DNA from: Conexibacter stalactiti
Lineage (GTDB): Bacteria; Actinomycetota; Thermoleophilia; Solirubrobacterales; Solirubrobacteraceae
Strand: one strand, 5' to 3'
Assembly (NCBI RefSeq): GCF_035967765.1
Contig: NZ_JAYWIT010000018.1
Length of the DNA: 64,000 bases
The first letter of the stretch is position 1. Each line of letters begins with the position of its first letter. Positions 8,727-17,129 of this stretch are shown here, piece after piece. Position numbers and translations under genes: made by a program. The notes under the pieces are model-generated. The model worked only from the letters and a program-made list of their open reading frames with translations, had not been told where the DNA came from and made no database searches.

Positions 8727-9935
8727 CTAGTCGGTCTTGCCGAACTGCTCCAGGTCGGCCTCGCTGAGGTCGTTGGAGAAGTAGGTGTCGGGCGGGGACG
8801 CGGGATCGCATCTGGGGTCTCTGCCGCCGAGGCTGTCCTCGGTCAGGCCGAGCGCGAACAGCGACGGCTCGCCGTTCTCGATCCCCTCGGCGGAGGCGAC
8901 GGCCTTGCGCGCCGCGATCCGGCCGAGCCAGTTGCGCGACGAGATCGTCGCCAGCTCGAAGTCGGGGTTCGAGGTCTTCAGTCTTCTGAACTGGCAGGCG
9001 AGGTTGTTGGCCTCGGTCGTCGCGATCGGGATCAGTCTGCGGTTGGCCTGCTGGAAGGCGCGCAGCGCGCCCTCGGTCGAAGCGCCGTAGTCGATGATCG
9101 CGCCGTCGATCTCGGGGTACTTCGCCAGCAGCGCGGCCATCGTTCTCTGCGCCTGCGCCGGATCCCAGTTGGTCGCCGGGTAGTCCTTGTCGCCGGTCAG
9201 CAGTCTGATGTCGGGGTAGTTGGCGCTGAACTCCTCGACGACGCCCTCCAGCTCGTTCTGGCTGACGGGGGTGCCGGCCGGGCCGCCGAGGAAGACGACG
9301 TTGCCTCTGCCTCTCAGCGTCTCGCCCATCCATCTCGCCCACGCGGCGCCGTTGGCCTTCGTGTCCCAGTCGACGTAGTCGAGGTAGTCGGTGCCTCTCG
9401 TGCCGCCGGGCTCCGAGGCCCACGCGACGACTCTCACGCCGGCCTGCGTCGCGGCCTTGAAGGCCGGCGCCTGCGCCGGGCCGAAGCCGGGCACGACGAC
9501 GAGCGCGTCGATCCCCTGCGCGACCATGCCGTTGATGTCGGAGATCGTCTTCTGCAGGTCACCGCCGCCGGCGGCGACGATCTGTCTGACGTTGTCGCAC
9601 TTGGCCAGCTCCGAGCGGACCGTCGCGTACGACGCCTGCGACCAGGCGTTGATGCCGAAGCCGTCGTGGACGCCGACCGTGATCGGTCTGTCACCGCACC
9701 ACGAGGTGTCCTCGCTCTTGCCGGCGGTCGCCTCCAGCTCCTCCGTCGAGGCGGCGGCCGGCGCGGCCGCGGTCGTGTCGGCGGCGGCCGTGCTGTCGCC
9801 GCCTCCGCTCGTCGAACCACTCGACGAGCTGCTCGAGTCGCCGCACGCGGCGACGGTCAGCGCGAGCGCGCACGCCGCGACGACGGCGAGCAGCCCTCGC
9901 AGACGGCGCACGGCCGCCTTGAGCTCCAAACCCAT
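8727..9935 (-). CDS. Sugar/nucleoside-type ABC substrate-binding lipoprotein
   Basis: A 402-residue secreted lipoprotein. A basic N-terminus and hydrophobic segment end in the lipobox LTVAAC, followed by a Ser/Gly/Ala-rich linker to about residue 65. The rest has the periplasmic-binding type I fold of ribose-binding-protein-like proteins (ITVGVHDGFGINAWSQASYA, DINGMVAQGIDALVVVPGFG, then VVFLGG). A strong GGAGGAGAGG precedes the ATG. It lies 13 bp before the ATPase-permease fusion and downstream of the separate permease, so it should deliver the ligand to that importer. The ligand is not evident; RbsB-like proteins also bind purines, nucleosides and polyols. Confidence 0.88.
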   Translation of the reverse strand: MGLELKAAVRRLRGLLAVVAACALALTVAACGDSSSSSSGSTSGGGDSTAAADTTAAAPAAASTEELEATAGKSEDTSWCGDRPITVGVHDGFGINAWSQASYATVRSELAKCDNVRQIVAAGGGDLQKTISDINGMVAQGIDALVVVPGFGPAQAPAFKAATQAGVRVVAWASEPGGTRGTDYLDYVDWDTKANGAAWARWMGETLRGRGNVVFLGGPAGTPVSQNELEGVVEEFSANYPDIRLLTGDKDYPATNWDPAQAQRTMAALLAKYPEIDGAIIDYGASTEGALRAFQQANRRLIPIATTEANNLACQFRRLKTSNPDFELATISSRNWLGRIAARKAVASAEGIENGEPSLFALGLTEDSLGGRDPRCDPASPPDTYFSNDLSEADLEQFGKTD

Positions 9936-9972
9936 GACTACCTCTCCTCCGAATTGATGAACTCGATGCGGT

Positions 9973-9995
9973 GGACGACCGCCCCACGGCCGTCC
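9973..9995. other. Intra-operon stem-loop before the binding-protein gene
   Basis: GGACGACCG and CGGCCGTCC form 9-bp arms with one mismatch around a 5-nt loop, in the 72-bp gap between the permease and the binding-protein gene. Inference: it may block decay or partly terminate transcription and so set the relative amount of binding protein. Confidence 0.35.
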
Positions 9996-10007
9996 GGTGC
10001 GGCGGCG

Positions 10008-11060
10008 CTAGTCCGACCGCTGCGACGTCGGCACGCGCCCTGACGGCAGCGCGCGCCGCACCGCGGCCCAGGGCACGTTGCGAAGCCCCATGCCGAGCGC
10101 GATGATCAGCCCCTGGATCAGCAGCTGGACCGACGAGGCGGCGCCCATCCCGAGCACGACCTGGTTGAGCTGCGTGAGGAAGAGCGCGCCGACCGCGGTC
10201 GCGGCGACGCTGCCGCTCCCGCCGGTCAGCGCCGTGCCGCCGAGCACGACCGCCGCGATCGACGGCAGCAGGTACTGCTGCCCCGGCTGCAGGCCCGGCG
10301 TCTCGAGGAAGCCGGCCAGCAGGATGCCGGCGGCGGCGTAGAGCAGACCCGCGACGACGTACGTGCCGAGCTGGTGCTCGCGCACGCGGATGCCGGCGGC
10401 GACCGCCGCGCGCGGGCTGGCGCCGGCGGCGACGAAGCGGCGCCCGAGGATCGTGCGGCGCACGACGAAGGTCGCCAGCGCGATCAGGACGACGGCGATC
10501 ACGACGGTGTTGGGGATCCCCGCGACCTTGCCGGAGGCGAGGTCGACGAGCGCCGGCGGCGCCGGGTCCGACGCGCTGCCGCTGGTGTACTGCAGCACCG
10601 CGCCGGTCAGCAGCGCGTTGACGCCGAGCGTCGCGATCAGCGGCGTGATGCCGAAGCGCGTGATCGCGATCCCGCTGATCAGCGCCGCCAGCGCGCAGGC
10701 GCCGAGCGCGATCGCGACCGCCGCCAGCAGTCTCCCGTCGGACCCCTGCGGGTACTTCGAGACGATCACCGCCGACAGCGAGACCATGCCGGGGACCGAC
10801 AGGTCGAGGCCGCCCTGCTGGACGATCAGCGTCTGCCCGGCCGCGACGAGCGCGAGGATCGCCGCGAACGGCAGCATCCCCAGCAGCGCGCTGCCGTCGA
10901 GGCTGCCGCTGGCGAGGATCGGGCTGACCGCGAACAGCAGCGCGGTCGCCGGCCAGATCGCGAAGTAGGGCGTGCGCACGAAGGCGCGCAGCCAGCGCAG
11001 CGGGCTGATCTGAGTCGGCACCGCGACCGCGGTCCCCGGGTGGGCGGCTTGCTCGCTCAT
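10008..11060 (-). CDS. ABC transporter permease, RbsC-like
   Basis: A 350-residue membrane protein of the branched-chain amino acid/ribose permease family. It has about ten hydrophobic segments, including the family stretches QQGGLDLSVPGMVSLSAVIV and VLGGTALTGGSGSV. The ATG at 11060 overlaps the stop of the amidohydrolase upstream (ATGA, 11057-11060), so translation is coupled. It is the free membrane subunit of the importer whose second membrane domain is fused to the ATPase at 6200. It transports the same unidentified substrate. Confidence 0.88.
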   Translation of the reverse strand: MSEQAAHPGTAVAVPTQISPLRWLRAFVRTPYFAIWPATALLFAVSPILASGSLDGSALLGMLPFAAILALVAAGQTLIVQQGGLDLSVPGMVSLSAVIVSKYPQGSDGRLLAAVAIALGACALAALISGIAITRFGITPLIATLGVNALLTGAVLQYTSGSASDPAPPALVDLASGKVAGIPNTVVIAVVLIALATFVVRRTILGRRFVAAGASPRAAVAAGIRVREHQLGTYVVAGLLYAAAGILLAGFLETPGLQPGQQYLLPSIAAVVLGGTALTGGSGSVAATAVGALFLTQLNQVVLGMGAASSVQLLIQGLIIALGMGLRNVPWAAVRRALPSGRVPTSQRSD

Positions 11061-12475
11061 GCGTGGGTGTGCACCCGCGGGATCCACGTCCCGTCGAAGT
11101 TGCAGTCGGAGATGCCGGTGTCGTCGGCGGCCTTCGCGAGCAGGTGGTCGCGCGTCGCGTTGACGAGCGTCTTGGCGCGGTCGAGGTCGAAGTCGACCAT
11201 CTGGCCGCCGCGCTTGACGACCCTGCCGGCGACGAGGATCGTGTCGACGAGTCCGGGATGGGCGTTGTAGACGACCGCCGCGACCGGGTTGTTGAGCGGG
11301 AACATGCCGAGGCCGTCGGCCTTCAGCAGCAGGACATCGGCCTGCTTGCCCGGCGTGATCGAGCCGGTGACGCCGTCGAGGCCGCAGGCGCGCGCGCCTT
11401 CGATCGTGGCGAACTCCAGCACGTCGCGCGAGCTGATCTTCAGCTGCTCGCCGCCGGAGAGCGTGCCGCCCGAGGCCTCCAGCGCCGCGTTGTCGATCGC
11501 GTGCTGGGTCACGAGCGTCGTGCGCATCTGGCTGAACATGTCGGTCCCGACCGCGGAGCAGACGTCGACTGAGAAGCTCGGCCGCACGCCGGCGTCGAGC
11601 AGCCGCCCGGTCGCCGGCCAGCCGTGGCCCATCTGCATCTCGACGATCGACGCGATCGAAGCGGTGCCGCCAGAGGCGGCGATCATCGCCAGCTCGTCGT
11701 CGCCGAGCGTGTTGCAGTGGACGTAGGTCGTTCTGTCGTCGAGCAGGCCGTTGGCCTTCATCCACTCGATCGGGCGCGTCTTGCCCAGCTCGCCGTCGCC
11801 GACGTGGACGGTCACGCGCAGGTCCAGCTCGCGCGCGATCGCCCAGTCGTGCAGCGCGACCTCCTCGGTCGTGAACTGCGGCCCGCGGATCGCGATCGCC
11901 ATCGTGCTGAGGCCGTCCTGCGAGGAGAAGTACTGGTCGCGCACGCGGCGGACGTCGTCGGCCGGGTGCGGCGTCGTGTTGCCGGGCACGGGGCTCCAGC
12001 CGGCCGCGCCGCCGCCGTGGGCGAAGACGGTGCGGGCGCCGGAGTCGCGCAGGCCCGCGATCGCGCCGTCAGCGTGGTCGGGGGTGGCGAGGTTGTGCGA
12101 CCAGTCGAGCAGCGTCGTGACGCCCGCGTCGAGCGCCTCGGCGGTCCCGAGCAGGTTGCCGGCGTAGGTGTCCTCGGGGCGGTAGTGCTTGCTGAGGCCC
12201 GTGTGGATGCCGGCGAGGTAGTGGAACAGCGACCAGTCGGAGCCGATGTTGCGGACCGGCGCCTGCCACGTGTGACGGTGGGTGTCGATGAAGCCCGGGA
12301 GCACGATGTGACCGGTCGCGTCGATGACCTCGACGTCGCCGCTGGCCTCGATGGACGGGGCCACCGCGGTGATGACGCCGTCCTCGATCAGGACGTCGCC
12401 GGTCTGCAGATCGCCGATCGCACGGTCGACGGTGATCACCGTGCCGCCGCGAATGAGCTTGCGCTGATTCGACAC
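11057..12475 (-). CDS. Amidohydrolase family protein, TRZ/ATZ-type (paralogue 2)
   Basis: A 472-residue paralogue of the protein at 2702. Metal ligands are in GFIDTHRHTW, in LRVTVHVGDG, in TTYVHCNTLGDDEL and at the Asp of SFSVDVCSAVG. The C-terminus has SITPGKQADVLLLKADG. I chose GTG at 12475 because GGAG lies about 7 nt upstream; an ATG 72 nt further up would place the promoter inside the gene. It is the first gene of the importer operon, which links the transported compound directly to this hydrolase. Two related hydrolases with separate regulators suggest two steps, or two related substrates, of one pathway. Confidence 0.88.
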   Translation of the reverse strand: MSNQRKLIRGGTVITVDRAIGDLQTGDVLIEDGVITAVAPSIEASGDVEVIDATGHIVLPGFIDTHRHTWQAPVRNIGSDWSLFHYLAGIHTGLSKHYRPEDTYAGNLLGTAEALDAGVTTLLDWSHNLATPDHADGAIAGLRDSGARTVFAHGGGAAGWSPVPGNTTPHPADDVRRVRDQYFSSQDGLSTMAIAIRGPQFTTEEVALHDWAIARELDLRVTVHVGDGELGKTRPIEWMKANGLLDDRTTYVHCNTLGDDELAMIAASGGTASIASIVEMQMGHGWPATGRLLDAGVRPSFSVDVCSAVGTDMFSQMRTTLVTQHAIDNAALEASGGTLSGGEQLKISSRDVLEFATIEGARACGLDGVTGSITPGKQADVLLLKADGLGMFPLNNPVAAVVYNAHPGLVDTILVAGRVVKRGGQMVDFDLDRAKTLVNATRDHLLAKAADDTGISDCNFDGTWIPRVHTHA

Positions 12476-12511
12476 CTTCGCTCCGTTCTCTCCTCCGGGA
12501 TACGCAACGGC

Positions 12512-12540
12512 AAGGTAACGAGCGGCGCACAGCGTGTCAA
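12512..12540 (-). promoter_or_regulatory. Sigma70-type promoter of the importer operon
   Basis: On the minus strand TTGACA (12535-12540) is followed after 17 bp by TACCTT (12512-12517). The GTTGCGT half-site shared with the other amidohydrolase lies just downstream (12502-12508) and could block initiation when bound. CCAAATTGG (12551-12559) upstream is a further small palindrome. Confidence 0.6.
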
Positions 12541-12612
12541 GCAGCAATTACCAAATTGGCGTTTCGATCATTTCCACTACACAGGCGCGGGTAATCTCCC
12601 TACACTGGCCGC

Positions 12613-13308
12613 GTGGAGAGGAGCGGACCTGAGGAGGGGCCGGCGTTCGACGCCGTGCAGCTCGGCGAGCGGCTGCGCGCGGCGCGCGAGCGCAACGGCA
12701 TCGGACTGCGCGAGCTGAGCCGCCGCGTGCAGCTGTCAGCGAGCATGATCTCGCAGCTGGAGCGCGGCCTGACGATGCCGTCGGTGACGACGCTGTACGC
12801 CGTCACGACGGCGCTCGGCAGCTCGCTCGACGAGCTGGTGGGAGCGCCGCGGACGGCGGCGGGCGCGGCCGCGCCCGCGCTCGCGGGCGCGCCGCCGGTC
12901 ACCGTGCCCGCGGGCGGCGCGCTCGCGCGGCCAACCCAGCTCGAATCGGCGCCGCTGCCGGTCGCCCGTCATGCCTCCCCGCGCCGGATCGCGCTGGAGG
13001 ACGGGGTGCGCTGGGAGCTGTTGGCCGCCACGCCCAGCCCCGACGTCGAGTTCATGCGCGTGACCTACGAGCCCGGCGGCGCCTCGGCGCCGGCCGACGC
13101 GCTGCAGCGCCACGACGGCAGCGAGTACGGCCACGTCGCCGAGGGGCGGCTGGGCGTGACCGTCGGCTTTCACACCTACGAGCTGGAGGCCGGCGACTCG
13201 ATCTCGTTCGCCTCGACGATGCCGCACCGGCTCTTCAACCTGCTCGACGACCGCCCCACGACCGGCTTCTGGGTCGTCGTCGGGCGCAGCGCTCGCGCGC
13301 ACGCGTGA
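12613..13308 (+). CDS. XRE-family regulator with C-terminal cupin domain (paralogue 2)
   Basis: A 231-residue paralogue of the regulator at 1977. The helix-turn-helix is at about 16-80 (LGERLRAARERNGIGLRELS, SASMISQLERGLTMPSVTTL). The cupin is at about 130-225 (HDGSEYGHVAEGRLGVTVGF, ELEAGDSISFASTMPHRLFN). It starts at GTG 12613, only a few bases after a possible -10 (TACACT, 12601-12606), so the message may be leaderless. It is divergent from the importer operon and upstream of the hydratase genes, and I expect it to control one or both. Confidence 0.88.
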   Translation: MERSGPEEGPAFDAVQLGERLRAARERNGIGLRELSRRVQLSASMISQLERGLTMPSVTTLYAVTTALGSSLDELVGAPRTAAGAAAPALAGAPPVTVPAGGALARPTQLESAPLPVARHASPRRIALEDGVRWELLAATPSPDVEFMRVTYEPGGASAPADALQRHDGSEYGHVAEGRLGVTVGFHTYELEAGDSISFASTMPHRLFNLLDDRPTTGFWVVVGRSARAHA

Positions 13309-13348
13309 GCGGGCCAGGCGCGGCGCGCTCGCGGCGTTCCGCCCAGCG

Positions 13349-13366
13349 CGGCGGCTCGCGCCGCCG
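13349..13366 (+). terminator. Hairpin after XRE-cupin regulator
   Basis: CGGCGG and CCGCCG form 6-bp arms around a 6-nt loop in the 114-bp gap before the hydratase gene. No T-tract follows. The gap also has CTATAGT just 5 nt before the hydratase ATG, a possible -10 for a nearly leaderless message. Confidence 0.3.
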
Positions 13367-13422
13367 CTCACCGCCCGGCCGCGCGGGTGGCGCCGCCGCT
13401 TCTGTGTATCTATAGTGAACGC

Positions 13423-14136
13423 ATGGAGTGTGAGACTGCACGTGCGCGCGATCCGCGCATCGCCGCGGGGATGGCACGCCAGCTCGCCGCGCGCGCGGCC
13501 GCGCTGCGCGACGGCGCCCGCCCGCTCGGCTGGAAGGTGGCGCTCACCACGGCCGCCAGCCAGCGCGCCGCCGGTCTCGACCAGCGCGTCGTCGGCCACC
13601 TGACCGACCGCACGCTGCTCGCCGACGGCGCGGAGGTCGCGATCGGCGGCTGGAGCAGAGCGATGATCGAGGGCGAGCTGGCGATCACGCTCGGCGCCGA
13701 CCTCCCGCCCGGCGCCGACGAGGCCGCCGCCGCCGCGGCGATCGGCGCGCTCTCCGCCGCGATCGAGCTGGTCGACGTGACGCTGCCGCTCGACGCCGTC
13801 GAGGAGGTGATCGCCGGCGACGTCTTCCACCGCGCCGTCATGCTCGGTCCGCCGCAGGCATCGCGCCACGGCGGCGACGACACCGGCATCTCCGTGCGCG
13901 CCTCGCTCGACGGCGTCGAGGTCGCGCGCGAGGACGACCCGCGCGCGGTGATCGGCGCGCCGGTCGACGTCGTCCGCTTCGTCGCCGACGAGCTGGCGCG
14001 CCACGGCGAGCGGCTGTCGGCCGGCGATGTCGTGATCGCCGGCTCCGCGATCCCGCTGACGCCGGTCGCCCCTGGCCAGCGGTTGCGCGTCGAGGTCGCG
14101 CCGCTCGGCGCGCTGGAGCTGTCGTTCACCACCTAG
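13423..14136 (+). CDS. 2-keto-4-pentenoate hydratase-like (FAH superfamily) protein
   Basis: A 237-residue protein of the MhpD/fumarylacetoacetase-like fold. These are magnesium-dependent hydratases, decarboxylases or hydrolases of 2-oxo acids. Recognisable parts are the N-terminal LGWKVALTTAASQRAAGLDQ, the acidic metal-site region IEGELAITLGADLPPG, AIELVD, and the C-terminal GDVVIAGSAIPLTPVAPGQR. The ATG at 13423 is chosen because residues upstream do not fit the family and the likely -10 overlaps them. A GGAGGAG follows its stop and serves the next gene. The likely role is processing a ring-opened or unsaturated oxoacid. Confidence 0.8.
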   Translation: MECETARARDPRIAAGMARQLAARAAALRDGARPLGWKVALTTAASQRAAGLDQRVVGHLTDRTLLADGAEVAIGGWSRAMIEGELAITLGADLPPGADEAAAAAAIGALSAAIELVDVTLPLDAVEEVIAGDVFHRAVMLGPPQASRHGGDDTGISVRASLDGVEVAREDDPRAVIGAPVDVVRFVADELARHGERLSAGDVVIAGSAIPLTPVAPGQRLRVEVAPLGALELSFTT

Positions 14137-14147
14137 GAGGAGATCTC

Positions 14148-15059
14148 GTGCGAATCGCTGTGCTTGGACTGGGACGGATGGGAGCGGCGATCGCCGAGCG
14201 CCTGCTCGACGCCGGCCACGAGCTGACCGTCTGGAACCGCTCGCCGGCCGCGACCGAGCCGTTCGCCGCCCGCGGCGTGCGCGTCGCCGCGCGGCCCGCC
14301 GACGTGTGGCAGCACGCCGACGCGGCGATCACGATGCTCGCCGACGGCGCCGCGCTGGAGCAGGTCGTGCACGGCGACGGCGGCCTGCTCGACGGTCTCG
14401 CCGCGCCCGCGTCCGGCGCCTCCCCCACGTCCGGCGGCCGCACCGTGATCGACATGGGCACCGTCGGCGCCGACACCTCCGCGCGGATCGCCGCGGTGCT
14501 CGCCGAGCGCGACGTGGCGCTGCTGCGCGCCCCGGTCTCCGGCAACCCGGCGGTCGTCGCCGCCGGCAACCTCTCGATCGTCGTCTCCGGCCCGCGCGAG
14601 CGCTTCGACGCGCTCGCGCCCACGCTGAGCGACATCGGCCCCAACCTCTTCTACGTCGGCGACGCCGAGCAGGCGCGCGTCGTCAAGCTCGCGCTCAACC
14701 TGATGCTCGCCGGCACCGCCCAGCTGATCGCCGAGGCGCTGGTGCTGCTGGAGGCCGACGGCGTCGCGCGCGCCGACGCGCTCGCGGTGATCGGCGGCTC
14801 CGCCGTCGGCAGCCCGTTCGTCAGATACAAGACCGACGCGCTCGTCGCCGACGACTACAGCTCGACGTTCACCGCCGAGCTGATGCGCAAGGACCTCGAG
14901 CTGGCGCTCGACGCCGGCAGACGCGCCGGCGTCCCGCTGCCGCTGACCGCCGCGACGCAGCAGCTCGTGCAGGGCTGCATCTCGCAGGGGATGGGCCAGC
15001 TCGACCTGATGGCCCTGCTGCCGCGCCTGCGGCGCGAGGCCGGGCTCGGCGACGCCTGA
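14148..15059 (+). CDS. NAD(P)-dependent 3-hydroxyisobutyrate dehydrogenase-like oxidoreductase
   Basis: A 303-residue beta-hydroxyacid dehydrogenase. The Rossmann motif is AVLGLGRMGAAIAERLLDAG. The substrate-site stretch is VIDMGTVG, APVSGNPAVVAAGNLSIVVS is the family's glycine-rich segment, and the catalytic lysine lies in VVKLALNLMLAG. The GTG start at 14148 has GGAGGAG 7-8 nt upstream, immediately after the hydratase stop. The probable reaction is reversible oxidation of a short beta-hydroxy acid or reduction of a semialdehyde. It sits between the hydratase and the bicupin in one plus-strand operon. Confidence 0.87.
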   Translation: MRIAVLGLGRMGAAIAERLLDAGHELTVWNRSPAATEPFAARGVRVAARPADVWQHADAAITMLADGAALEQVVHGDGGLLDGLAAPASGASPTSGGRTVIDMGTVGADTSARIAAVLAERDVALLRAPVSGNPAVVAAGNLSIVVSGPRERFDALAPTLSDIGPNLFYVGDAEQARVVKLALNLMLAGTAQLIAEALVLLEADGVARADALAVIGGSAVGSPFVRYKTDALVADDYSSTFTAELMRKDLELALDAGRRAGVPLPLTAATQQLVQGCISQGMGQLDLMALLPRLRREAGLGDA

Positions 15060-15108
15060 GACGACCACCGCCACGCCACCGCCACCGCCACGAAACGGAG
15101 CAGTCCCG

Positions 15109-16014
15109 ATGCACCACGTCCAGTTCGCCGCCGACATCCGCGGCGCCGTCCCGGCCCGCTACGCCGGCCATGTCGAGCGCTTCGAGCGCGCCGAGATCGT
15201 CGGCAAGCAGGTCGGCGCCGTCCACACCGGCTTCGGGCTCTGCGCGCTCGCCGACGGCGGCATGGTCGGCGCGCACCTCCACTCGTGCGAGGAGAGCTTC
15301 TTCGTGCTGGCGGGATCGCCGGAGCTGACGCTCGACGGCCGCACGACGCGGCTGGAGCCGGGCGCCTGCGGGATCGTGCCGCTCGGTGTCGAGCACTCGT
15401 GGCGCAATCGCGACGGGCAGCCGGCCCGCTGGTTGGAGATGACGGCGCCCGCGCCGCGCCTGGACGACGAGAAGCCGGACACCTTCTTCACCGGGACGCC
15501 GCTCGCCGACGGCCCGGTCCACCCGCTCGACGTGCGTGACCCCCGCTCGCGCACCTTCTTCCGCCTCGACGCCGGCCAGATGGACGTCGACGTGCTCAAG
15601 CACGGCGCCGCGGTCGACGCGCCGCAGGTCTCCTCCAGCATGGCGACGGCGCTGCTCGCCTACAGCGGCATCGCCGTCAAGATGCTCGTCGACCAGCGCC
15701 TCGGTGCTGCGCTGCACACGATGTTCATGGTCGAGTACCAGCCCGGCGGCGTCGCCCAGCCCCACGACCATCCGCTGGAGGAGAGCTACTTCATCCTCGA
15801 CGGCGAGGTCGAGGCGGTCGCCGACGGCGAGCGCTACCTGCTCAGAGCCGGCGACGCGATGTGGACCGGCGTCGGCTGCATCCACGCCTTCTACAACACC
15901 AGTGACGCGACGGTGCGCTGGCTGGAGACCTCCTCACCGCAGCCGCCGTCGAACCACTCCTACCGCTTCGACCGCGACTGGGATCACCTCGCCGAGCTGC
16001 TCGGCAGAGGCTGA
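15109..16014 (+). CDS. Bicupin protein, ureidoglycine aminohydrolase-like
   Basis: A 301-residue protein with two cupin barrels. The N-terminal cupin has HLHSCEESFFVLAGSPEL. The C-terminal cupin has QPHDHPLEESYFILDGEVEA followed by GVGCIHAFYN, giving a complete three-His/one-Glu metal site. Overall length, two-cupin layout and the C-terminal HSYRFDRDWDHL resemble (S)-ureidoglycine aminohydrolase-type enzymes, which would fit nitrogen-compound catabolism. The similarity is from memory and the specific reaction is not assured. A hexamer-like CCACCG run (about 15064-15091) lies between it and the gene upstream. Confidence 0.75.
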   Translation: MHHVQFAADIRGAVPARYAGHVERFERAEIVGKQVGAVHTGFGLCALADGGMVGAHLHSCEESFFVLAGSPELTLDGRTTRLEPGACGIVPLGVEHSWRNRDGQPARWLEMTAPAPRLDDEKPDTFFTGTPLADGPVHPLDVRDPRSRTFFRLDAGQMDVDVLKHGAAVDAPQVSSSMATALLAYSGIAVKMLVDQRLGAALHTMFMVEYQPGGVAQPHDHPLEESYFILDGEVEAVADGERYLLRAGDAMWTGVGCIHAFYNTSDATVRWLETSSPQPPSNHSYRFDRDWDHLAELLGRG

Positions 16015-16041
16015 GGCGGGGAGGCGAAGGCGCGGCGTCGC

Positions 16042-16065
16042 GAGGGCGGCGCCGCGCCCGCCCTC
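16042..16065. terminator. Bidirectional hairpin between converging operons
   Basis: GAGGGCGG (16042-16049) and CCGCCCTC (16058-16065) form perfect 8-bp arms around an 8-nt loop in the gap between the bicupin and the converging reductase. It overlaps the reductase stop codon. No T-tract follows. Confidence 0.5.
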
Positions 16066-17092
16066 ACAGCGCGGCGAGCAGCCGCGCGAGGTTGCCGGGG
16101 CCGGGCTCCAGCTCGCCACGCTCGACCTGGTGCGCCAGTGCGACGACGGCCGCATTGGCCGGCGCCGCGCCGCCGAGCCGCTCGGCCTCGGCGACGACGA
16201 GGCCGTTGATGTCGTCGACCTCGCTGTGGCGGCCCTTGCGCCAGTCGTGCAGGATCGTCGTCGTCGTGTGCTCCAGCACGAAGCCGGCGTAGAGCACGTC
16301 GAGCAGCGTCTCGACGACCTCCTCGGGCCGCCGCACGTGCTCCTCTCTGAGGCCGAAGATCGGCAGCACCGGATGGCCGAGCGCGGCGCCCGTGTCGAGC
16401 GCCTCCTGGCCGCAGCGGATCATCAGCTCGCGCATCCCCGGCTCGTTCAGCGCCGCGCGCATCGGCACGCCGAGCAGCGCGGTCGTGACGAGCGTCGTGC
16501 AGTTGCTGACGAGCTTCATCCACTTCGCCGCGCGGATGTCGTCGACGACCTCGACGGCGCCCGAGCAGCGCAGCAGGTCGGCGACCTCGTGCTCGCGGCC
16601 GCGCGTCGCGGGGTCGAGCGCGCCGACCGCGAACCACGAGCGCGACGGCGGCGAGTGACGCTCGACGACGCCCGGCACGGTCATCATCGAGGAGACCTCG
16701 ATCACCGTCCCGAGCGTCCGCTCCGCGCCGACGACCTCGGCGATCACGTCGGCGGTCATGCCGTTCTGGACGCCCGCGACGAGCCCGCCGGGCGCGAGGT
16801 GGGGCGCGATCAGCTGCGTCGCCCAGCGCGCGTCGTAGGCCTTCATCAGCAGCAGCACGACGTCGAACGGGCGCGTGAAGGTCGCCACGTCACAGAGGTC
16901 GTGCGCCTTGACGCGCACGTGCAGCGTCTCGTCGGGCAGCTCGATCCGCAACCCGTCGGCGCGCATCGCGCGGACGTGCTCGGGCCACTGCTCGATCAGC
17001 GTCACGTCGTGCCCGGCCGCGGTCAGGTCGGCGCCGATCGAGGCGCCGTTGGCACCGCTGCCGAGGACCGCGATCCGCGGCCCGGTGGTCAT
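16064..17092 (-). CDS. Ketopantoate reductase-like oxidoreductase (paralogue 2)
   Basis: A 342-residue paralogue of the protein at 5156, with Rossmann motif AVLGSGANGASIGADL, VAGVQNGMTADVIAEV and the C-terminal AAKWMKLVSNCTTLVTTALL. It is the last gene of the operon that starts with the M24 hydrolase and carries the three 2-oxoacid dehydrogenase subunits. It should reduce a 2-oxoacid or remove a side product of that pathway. A gap of 37 bp separates it from the E1 beta gene. Confidence 0.85.
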   Translation of the reverse strand: MTTGPRIAVLGSGANGASIGADLTAAGHDVTLIEQWPEHVRAMRADGLRIELPDETLHVRVKAHDLCDVATFTRPFDVVLLLMKAYDARWATQLIAPHLAPGGLVAGVQNGMTADVIAEVVGAERTLGTVIEVSSMMTVPGVVERHSPPSRSWFAVGALDPATRGREHEVADLLRCSGAVEVVDDIRAAKWMKLVSNCTTLVTTALLGVPMRAALNEPGMRELMIRCGQEALDTGAALGHPVLPIFGLREEHVRRPEEVVETLLDVLYAGFVLEHTTTTILHDWRKGRHSEVDDINGLVVAEAERLGGAAPANAAVVALAHQVERGELEPGPGNLARLLAAL

Positions 17093-17129
17093 CGCGCGGC
17101 GGGGCTCGGCCGCCGGTGCGCGACGCGGC

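Noticed and set aside
4664..8767. A 1,367-codon open frame on the plus strand opposite the ABC fusion
   Set aside because: It is antisense to a clear transporter and is rich in Arg, Ala and Gly with no domain. Long frames open by chance at this G+C.
15064..15091. CCACCG-like tandem repeat before the bicupin
   Set aside because: It is short and irregular and gives no sign of function beyond a weak spacer.
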